Shown here piece after piece: positions 61,965-64,000 of a stretch of DNA of 64,000 nt (position 1 is the first letter of the stretch; every line of letters begins with the position of its first letter). This DNA is from a virus. The translations under genes were made by a program, and so were the position numbers. Location: the IMG/VR virus record IMGVR_UViG_3300037189_012887, positions 86,649 through 150,648 of that record; one strand, 5' to 3'. The notes under the pieces are model-generated. The model did not search any database, had not been told where the DNA came from, and saw only the letters and a list, made by a program, of their open reading frames with translations.

Positions 61965-62392
61965 ATAATAGATGGGAAATGATACACGACAGAGACAGCT
62001 GGCCTGTAACCGGCGCAGTCGGTCCGGTCACTGACTATTCTGCTTACCTCAAGAGCATCGAAGGCGCAAACGGACCAGCTGGTCCTGCCAACGTCAGCAC
62101 GGGTACTGCTATCAGGTACAAGTACGACGAGGGACGATATATAAAAGAGATCACCGAGTACGTCAACGACACGTACGGTGAGCACTACTCACGAAATAAG
62201 TTTCAGGCCACCGAGTTCATCATGGACTCAGGCCACGGCACGGGATTCTGCATGGGCAACGTAATGAAGTACGCCCAGCGATACGGCCGCAAGGGATCGC
62301 GCGAAGACTGGCGCAAGGACCTCATGAAGGTCATCCACTACGCGATGATGCAGTTATACGTTCACGATGTTATTGACAAGGAGAAGAAATAA
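61952..62392 (+). CDS. DUF3310-domain protein (146 aa)
   Basis: A 146-residue protein whose C-terminal half has the DUF3310 signature: GTGFCMGNVMKYAQRYGRKG then DWRKDLMKVIHYA. DUF3310 proteins are common in phages and have been called nucleotide kinase-like, without firm proof. The N-terminal ~70 residues are not conserved to my eye. ATG 61952 overlaps the methyltransferase gene by 13 bases, with GGAGGA 11 bases upstream. Its place among nucleotide and modification genes fits a role in precursor metabolism. Confidence 0.75.
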   Translation: MGNVNNRWEMIHDRDSWPVTGAVGPVTDYSAYLKSIEGANGPAGPANVSTGTAIRYKYDEGRYIKEITEYVNDTYGEHYSRNKFQATEFIMDSGHGTGFCMGNVMKYAQRYGRKGSREDWRKDLMKVIHYAMMQLYVHDVIDKEKK

Positions 62393-62394
62393 TC

Positions 62395-63366
62395 ATGGAG
62401 ATCAACGTTCCAGTCGAGGAGCTTCGCAAGTACAAGCTCTTCATCGCTACGCCGATGTATGGCGGCCAGTGCGCGGGTATGTTTTCCCGCTCAATCGCCG
62501 ACCTATCGGCACTCTGCACACACTACGGCATCCCGCTTCAGTTCTACTTTCTGTTCAACGAGTCGCTGATTACCCGCGCACGCAACTACTGCTGTGACGA
62601 GTTCATGCGCTCGGACGCTACTCACTTGATGTTCATCGACTCGGACATCGGGTTCAACCCACACGACGTCATCGCCCTCTTGGCAATGTCTGTCATGGAA
62701 GGTAATGAGTATGACGTCATCGGCGGTCCCTACCCTAAGAAGTGCATCAGCTGGGAGAAGATCAAGCTCGCAGTCGACAAGGGCATCGCGGACCAAGACC
62801 CGAACGTCCTCGAGAACTTCGTCGGCGACTACGTCTTCAACCCGAAGGGTAACCAGCAGTCCATCTCTATCTCGGAACCGGTCGAGGTCCTTGAGATCGG
62901 TACGGGCTTCATGATGGTCAAGAAAGAGACCATGCAGCGCTTTGCCGACGCCTTCCCACAGTACAACTATCGTCCTGACCACGTCCGCACCGCTCAGTTC
63001 GACGGCTCGCGCGAGATCATGATGTACTTCCAGGCCGAGGTTGACAAATTAGACTTTGGGGTATATTATGAGAACCAGATGAAGCGCATCAGCGAGCTTC
63101 GTCTGAACGATCCAGATAAGGTCAAGGCTGAGGTCGATAAGGTAATCGCCGCAGCCAACGAGATCAACAGCAAGAAGTCTAAGCGCTACCTCTCGGAAGA
63201 CTACTGGTTCTGCCAGAAGATCCAAGAGCTCGGCATGAAGACTTGGTTCTGCCCATGGATGAAGATGCAGCACGTCGGCACCTACATCTTCGGTGGATCT
63301 CTTGCAGATCTCGCAATGATCGGCGCGGCAGCTACTGCCGACCCAGCTGCCCTAAGCAAGAAATAA
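62395..63366 (+). CDS. GT-A-type glycosyltransferase (323 aa)
   Basis: A 323-residue protein with a GT-A fold pattern: KLFIATPMYGGQ, NESLITRARNYCCDEF, and the metal-binding DxD in MFIDSDIGF (Asp82, Asp84). A GGPYPKK loop follows, then EIGTGFMMVKKET and EDYWFCQKIQELGMKTWFCPW. This is the layout of family-2-like transferases using nucleotide sugars. It is the second transferase of the cluster and could extend a first sugar on DNA or act on a protein. It is separated by two bases from DUF3310 and 19 from the clamp gene. Confidence 0.8.
   Translation: MEINVPVEELRKYKLFIATPMYGGQCAGMFSRSIADLSALCTHYGIPLQFYFLFNESLITRARNYCCDEFMRSDATHLMFIDSDIGFNPHDVIALLAMSVMEGNEYDVIGGPYPKKCISWEKIKLAVDKGIADQDPNVLENFVGDYVFNPKGNQQSISISEPVEVLEIGTGFMMVKKETMQRFADAFPQYNYRPDHVRTAQFDGSREIMMYFQAEVDKLDFGVYYENQMKRISELRLNDPDKVKAEVDKVIAAANEINSKKSKRYLSEDYWFCQKIQELGMKTWFCPWMKMQHVGTYIFGGSLADLAMIGAAATADPAALSKK
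63041..63069 (+). promoter_or_regulatory. Early promoter inside the GT-A gene, serving the clamp
   Basis: TTGACA (63041-63046) - 17 bases - TATTAT (63064-63069), about 320 bases before the sliding clamp gene. Confidence 0.7.
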
Positions 63367-63385
63367 TTGAAAGGAAGACTATATT

Positions 63386-64000
63386 ATGCAAAAGATCAAG
63401 CTTGAACCAAAGACCATCAACGTTCTCAAGAACTTCTCGACGATCAACGGATCGCTGCTCTTCAAGCCAGGAAACGTCCTCGCGACGTTCTCGACGACGA
63501 AGACCGTGATGGCCAAGGCAACCATCGAGCAGACCTTTGAGAAGCAGTTTGCGATCTATGACCTGTCTCGCTTTCTCAGCACCCTGTCACTCTTCACCGA
63601 CCCTACACTTGAGATCGGCGAGAAGTACTTGACGATCGCGGGTACTGGTAAGTCGATGCGCTATGGGTACGCAGACGAGAAGTTGATCATCGTACCTCCT
63701 GAGAAGGGCATTAAGCTTCCGGAAGTCGACGTGTCTTTCAGGCTGACCAACGATGCATTGGTTGACGTAATGAAGGGTCTCGGGGTGCTTCGCCTCCCCG
63801 AGATCGCGGTAGTCGGTGACGGTACGGACATCAACCTCCAAGCCATCGACTCTAAGAACCCATTCTCTGACGTGTACTCCGTCAACGTGGGTAAGACTGA
63901 CAAGACCTTCCGCATGGTGTTCAAGTCTGAGAACATCAAGGTGCTTCCCGGAGACTACGACGTCGAGATCTCGAGCAAGGGTATCTCACACTTCACTGGA
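63386..64000 (+). CDS. gp45: Sliding clamp gp45 (5' part, runs off the window)
   Basis: The first 205 codons of the processivity clamp, starting at ATG 63386 after SD AAAGGAAG. Segments such as TINVLKNFSTINGSLLFKPG, FAIYDLSRFLSTLSLF and KGLGVLRLPEIAVVGDG match gp45, which has 228 residues in T4. The trimer tethers DNA polymerase and also activates late transcription by contacting gp55, so it links replication to the ATAAATA promoters of this window. About 20-25 residues are missing at the right edge. Confidence 0.95.
   Translation, partial: MQKIKLEPKTINVLKNFSTINGSLLFKPGNVLATFSTTKTVMAKATIEQTFEKQFAIYDLSRFLSTLSLFTDPTLEIGEKYLTIAGTGKSMRYGYADEKLIIVPPEKGIKLPEVDVSFRLTNDALVDVMKGLGVLRLPEIAVVGDGTDINLQAIDSKNPFSDVYSVNVGKTDKTFRMVFKSENIKVLPGDYDVEISSKGISHFTG

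Noticed and set aside
62370-62380. TTGACA near the end of the DUF3310 gene
   Set aside because: The only AT-rich hexamer downstream is about 11 bases away, too close for a sigma-70-type promoter.
1-64000. tRNA genes, integrase or attachment sites
   Set aside because: No cloverleaf-like sequence with a TTCRA arm, no recombinase and no att-like duplication were recognised on either strand by eye; a covariance search was not possible.

Overview
This window is a contiguous, almost gap-free stretch of a T4-superfamily myovirus genome, with all genes on the + strand. Left to right it carries the baseplate, tail-fibre, neck/terminase/tail/head genes, then recombination, late-sigma, nucleotide and clamp genes. 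Gene order and protein signatures (gp53, gp27-like, split gp5, gp25, gp6, gp7, gp8 ... gp13-gp23, UvsY, UvsW, gp55, gp47, gp46, gp42, gp45) resemble T4-like phages of cyanobacteria and alphaproteobacteria more than T4 itself: there is a DUF4815 protein, a gp67/gp68-type core cluster, peptide deformylase, a MazG-like protein and uvsY-uvsW-55 directly after the capsid gene. The host cannot be read from the sequence. No tRNA, CRISPR array or integrase was seen, and no stretch over 300 bases lacks a gene.

Region 1 (1-21 kb): baseplate hub, spike and wedge. The gp5 functions are split into an OB-fold protein, a beta-helix spike and a PAAR tip, separated by a 514-residue protein of unknown role; no lysozyme domain is visible. 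Two very large baseplate/fibre proteins follow. Region 2 (21.3-32.3 kb): tail fibres, dominated by a 1541-residue Asn/Ser/Thr-rich repeat fibre and several Gly-rich adhesin-like paralogues. A cupin gene and a methyltransferase gene (both with TTG starts) and a GIY-YIG homing endonuclease gene are embedded here. Region 3 (32.4-47.4 kb): neck, terminase, sheath, tube, portal, prohead core, protease, scaffold and capsid, a second GIY-YIG gene and a tube-fold protein. Late promoters with an ATAAATA core head most transcription units in regions 1-3.

Region 4 (47.4-64 kb): early/middle genes. UvsY, UvsW, gp55, gp47, an HNH endonuclease gene and gp46 are followed by peptide deformylase, a third GIY-YIG gene and a tightly overlapping nucleotide/DNA-modification operon: MazG-like, PD-(D/E)XK-like, DUF1599, dCMP hydroxymethylase, dCMP deaminase, UDG-like protein, GalE-type epimerase, GT-B glycosyltransferase, UDP-galactopyranose mutase, C5-cytosine methyltransferase-like protein, DUF3310 and a GT-A glycosyltransferase, then the sliding clamp. 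Near-perfect TTGACA-N17-TATAAT promoters lie inside the coding sequences of this region.

The two most interesting systems are: (i) a putative pathway making hydroxymethyl-dCMP and then decorating it with a galactose-derived sugar, possibly galactofuranose; and (ii) three GIY-YIG homing endonuclease genes that share one control element, in which a TATAAATA late promoter overlaps the 5' arm of a hairpin hiding the ribosome binding site, so that only late transcripts should be translated.
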